Of a stretch of DNA of 7,808 bases, positions 5,861-7,808 are shown in pieces; position 1 is the first letter of the stretch, and the number at the start of each line of letters is the position of its first letter. The stretch is from CAYRVF01 sp964427535 (GTDB lineage Bacteria > Chloroflexota > Ktedonobacteria > Ktedonobacterales > JADMIN01): the NCBI GenBank assembly GCA_964427535.1, contig CAYRVF010000177.1, positions 1 to 7,808 of the forward strand, given 5' to 3'. The notes beneath the pieces are model-generated. The model was not told where the DNA came from. It did not search any database and worked only from the letters and a program-made list of their open reading frames with translations. The position numbers and the translations under genes are program-made.

Positions 5861-6811
5861 CTACTCCTCCCCCGGCACATACGGGATGCCGTCCGCCGCG
5901 GGCGGAACACTCTTGCCGACGAAGCCGGCCAGCACGATGAGCGTCAGCAGGTACGGCACCATTTGCAGGAAGTACGGCGAGGCTTGCAGCGACGAGTTGT
6001 TGTCGAAGATGACCTGGCCGACACCGAAGATCAGGCACGAGACGAACGCGCCGATCGGTGTCCACTTGCCGAAGATCATCGCGGCCAGTGCGATGTAGCC
6101 GCGGCCTTCGGTCATGTTGGGATTGAAGGTGTTGGCGATGCCGATGGAGAGGAACGCACCGGCAAGGCCGGAGAGCAGTCCGCTGGCGATAACCGCGCTG
6201 TAGCGGATGCGGAAGACGTTGATGCCGGCGGTATCGGCTGCCTGGGGGTGCTCACCGACAGAGCGCAGCCGTAGTCCCATGCGTGTGCGGAAGAGCATGA
6301 AGTTAATGAGCACGAGCAGGGCCAGCGCGGCGTAGACGACGATGTTCTGCTGAAAGAAGATTGGACCGATGAAGGGTATTTTCGACAGCACTGGGATGGT
6401 CACGACCGGGAGCGCCTGATCCGCAGTAATGTGTCCGACGCCCTGCAGGCCGTAGATCTTATTGAGGAGGAACGTCGTCACGCCGGCAGCGAAGATGTTG
6501 ATGGCGATGCCACTGATAATCTGGTCCGCGCGGAAGCGGATCGAGACGACGGCGTGGATCAGCGCCATGAAGCCGCCCGCTAGCATCGCGATGACGGTGG
6601 CGGCCCAGGGATTGCCCCAGGCGAGGTCCGCGACGACTGCGGCAAAGGCGCCGGTCAGCATCATACCTTCCATTGCGATGTTGACCACGCCGCTGCGCTC
6701 GGAGAGCACCCCGCCCAGGGCGGGGAGCAGGAAGAGGACGCTATCGGCCAGGGCACCTTGCCAGAAGTTGCTGGTGGTCATCAGGTGCAGAATGCCAGTG
6801 ATCAAATTCAT
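5861..6811 (-). CDS. BMP/nucleoside-type ABC importer permease (YufQ/NupQ-like)
   Basis: The product is a 316-residue multi-pass inner-membrane protein of the BPD_transp_2 family, with roughly 8-10 hydrophobic segments. Hallmarks are LGGVLSERSGVVNIAMEGMM (32-51), typical of the second permease of YufOPQ-type systems, RADQIISGIAIN (94-105), and VGEHPQAADTAGINVFRIRY (185-204), the cytoplasmic loop that docks onto the ATPase. It forms the transmembrane path with the permease encoded upstream. The ATG at 6811-6809 has GGGAG 8 nt upstream. The gap to the preceding stop is only 16 nt, so the genes are cotranscribed. Length and motifs look complete. The substrate cannot be read from the sequence; known relatives carry nucleosides. 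Confidence 0.93.
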   Translation of the reverse strand: MNLITGILHLMTTSNFWQGALADSVLFLLPALGGVLSERSGVVNIAMEGMMLTGAFAAVVADLAWGNPWAATVIAMLAGGFMALIHAVVSIRFRADQIISGIAINIFAAGVTTFLLNKIYGLQGVGHITADQALPVVTIPVLSKIPFIGPIFFQQNIVVYAALALLVLINFMLFRTRMGLRLRSVGEHPQAADTAGINVFRIRYSAVIASGLLSGLAGAFLSIGIANTFNPNMTEGRGYIALAAMIFGKWTPIGAFVSCLIFGVGQVIFDNNSSLQASPYFLQMVPYLLTLIVLAGFVGKSVPPAADGIPYVPGEE

Positions 6812-6827
6812 GTCAGCTTCTCCCGGC

Positions 6828-7808
6828 TCAGCCGTCTGTCGCGCCCGCCGTCGCGGACGGTCCTACGGTCGCGGAGGGTTCCCCATCGGTGGCAACGGCG
6901 GCCACGCCCGGCTCGACCTTGCTTTGGGCCGGCGGCACCTGGCGCAGCGCGGGAAGGCGTAGCTTTAGCGTGCGCAGGAAGTTCGCGGCGATGGCGAAGA
7001 GGATTAGCGCCTGGAGCACGTAGACGAGATTGCCGTCAATGCCGGCGTCGCTCTGCATCACCGGTGCGCCGACCTGAAGGCCGCCGATGAGCAGGCCACC
7101 CAGCAGGATGCCAAACGGCGCACCCGCGCCGAGCAGTGCCACGGTGATCGCGTCAAATCCGGTGGTGTCAGTGATGTAACTGTCGCTGAGATATGGCTGG
7201 ACACCCGCGATATGGACTGCGCCGGCCAGCCCGGCAAAGGCGCCGGCAATCAGCATGGTAGTTGTAATCGTGGAGCGCACATTGATGCCGGCGTAGCGGG
7301 CGGCGCGCTGGCTCTGCCCAACGGCGGCAATCTCGTAGCCAAGTGTCGTGCGCTTCAGCAGGAACCAGTAGATTCCAATCGCGGCGATGGCGAAGAAGAC
7401 ACTGATATCGATCTGGTACGTACTGCCCGGTAGCCCAAAGAAGGTGCTAGTGGCGGGGATGAGGCGAGGCAGTTGCGCGTTGGTTCCGATGGCGGGCGAG
7501 CGCGAGAAGCCGCCATGAACCTGAAACGGGCCGCCTACGATCAGATAGCGCACAAGGTAGATGGCGATGTAGTTGAGCATGATCGTCGTCACGACTTCAT
7601 GTGCGCCGGTATATGCCTTGAGCACGCCGGCGATGCCTGCCCAGGCCGCGCCGGCGAGTGCGCCGCCGACAAGCACCATCGGTATCACGACGATACCAGG
7701 GAGGCTGCTGAAGTGGACGCCGATGAGGGTCGTGGCGATGGCCCCGGCGATGAGCTGGCCCTCGGCGCCAATATTGAAGAGGCCAGCCTTGAAGGCAAGG
7801 GCGACGGA
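6828..7808 (-). CDS. BMP/nucleoside-type ABC importer permease (YufP/NupP-like), 5' truncated by window edge
   Basis: The frame is open to the right edge, so the start is outside the window; 326 residues and a TGA stop are visible. A GTG at 7688 could be misread as the start, but the codons before it encode GLFNIGAEGQLIAGA (visible residues 9-23), the signature of the first permease of this importer class. Further motifs are EVVTTIMLNYIA (71-82) and VGQSQRAARYAGINV (163-177), the ATPase-docking loop. Several hydrophobic membrane segments follow. The last 40 or so residues (288-326) are a hydrophilic, Ala/Pro/Thr/Gly-rich tail with short internal repetition (SATVGPSATAG), probably a disordered cytoplasmic extension. 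It is the first visible gene of the three-gene operon. Relatives of about 350-380 residues suggest that only the N-terminal segment is missing. Confidence 0.92.
   Translation of the reverse strand, partial: SVALAFKAGLFNIGAEGQLIAGAIATTLIGVHFSSLPGIVVIPMVLVGGALAGAAWAGIAGVLKAYTGAHEVVTTIMLNYIAIYLVRYLIVGGPFQVHGGFSRSPAIGTNAQLPRLIPATSTFFGLPGSTYQIDISVFFAIAAIGIYWFLLKRTTLGYEIAAVGQSQRAARYAGINVRSTITTTMLIAGAFAGLAGAVHIAGVQPYLSDSYITDTTGFDAITVALLGAGAPFGILLGGLLIGGLQVGAPVMQSDAGIDGNLVYVLQALILFAIAANFLRTLKLRLPALRQVPPAQSKVEPGVAAVATDGEPSATVGPSATAGATDG

Noticed and set aside
5856..6065. N-terminal extension of the ATPase back to 6065
   Set aside because: The extra 70 residues lie inside the permease gene in another frame and look nothing like ABC proteins. 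The ATG at 5855 has a good Shine-Dalgarno, and the ABC domain begins about 20 residues later.
4068..6098. 676-codon open frame on the plus strand across the ATPase and permease genes
   Set aside because: It lies antisense to two well-recognised ABC transporter genes, its product is Arg/His/Asp-rich without any family motif, and its 5' end runs through the palindrome. Long antisense frames are expected opposite GC-rich genes.
6828..7688. First permease starting at the GTG at 7688
   Set aside because: The frame continues to the right edge and encodes the conserved GLFNIGAEGQ permease motif upstream of that GTG, so the gene is truncated by the window and does not start there.

Overview
This is a GC-rich bacterial window carrying six protein-coding genes, of which the first and last are cut by the window edges. 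The base composition, the GTG/TTG starts, an FHA/zinc-ribbon protein, an LppM-like lipoprotein and short dispersed palindromes suggest Chloroflexota (Thermomicrobia- or Ktedonobacteria-like). That is an inference from gene style; no rRNA or marker gene is present to confirm it.

Left part (1-3058). The 3' end of an acetyl-CoA-synthetase-like AMP-forming acyl-CoA synthetase (+) converges on a lipoprotein gene (-), with a perfect 20-bp palindrome between them. The lipoprotein gene is divergent from a gene (+) for a protein with an N-terminal FHA domain, a long proline-rich linker and a C-terminal double zinc ribbon. The 288-bp region between these two holds a good sigma70-type promoter for the lipoprotein gene and an extended -10 element for the FHA gene.

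Middle (3059-4292). A single class I SAM-dependent methyltransferase gene (-) lies between two copies of a G/C-rich stem-loop repeat in the same orientation. Each copy sits just downstream of the stop codon of a minus-strand gene. A second copy of the 20-bp palindrome lies in the 320-bp gap upstream of the methyltransferase.

Right part (4293-7808). A tight minus-strand operon encodes an ABC importer of the BMP/nucleoside (YufOPQ/NupOPQ-like) class. In transcription order it is a first permease (5' end outside the window), a second permease and a double-NBD ATPase. The genes are 16 and 5 nt apart. The substrate-binding lipoprotein that should serve it is not in the window and may lie beyond the right edge.

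I see no tRNA, rRNA, CRISPR array, transposase or phage gene, and no clear undescribed system. The most distinctive non-coding signal is the two families of short dispersed palindromic repeats. The most distinctive proteins are the FHA/zinc-ribbon protein and the divergent lipoprotein.
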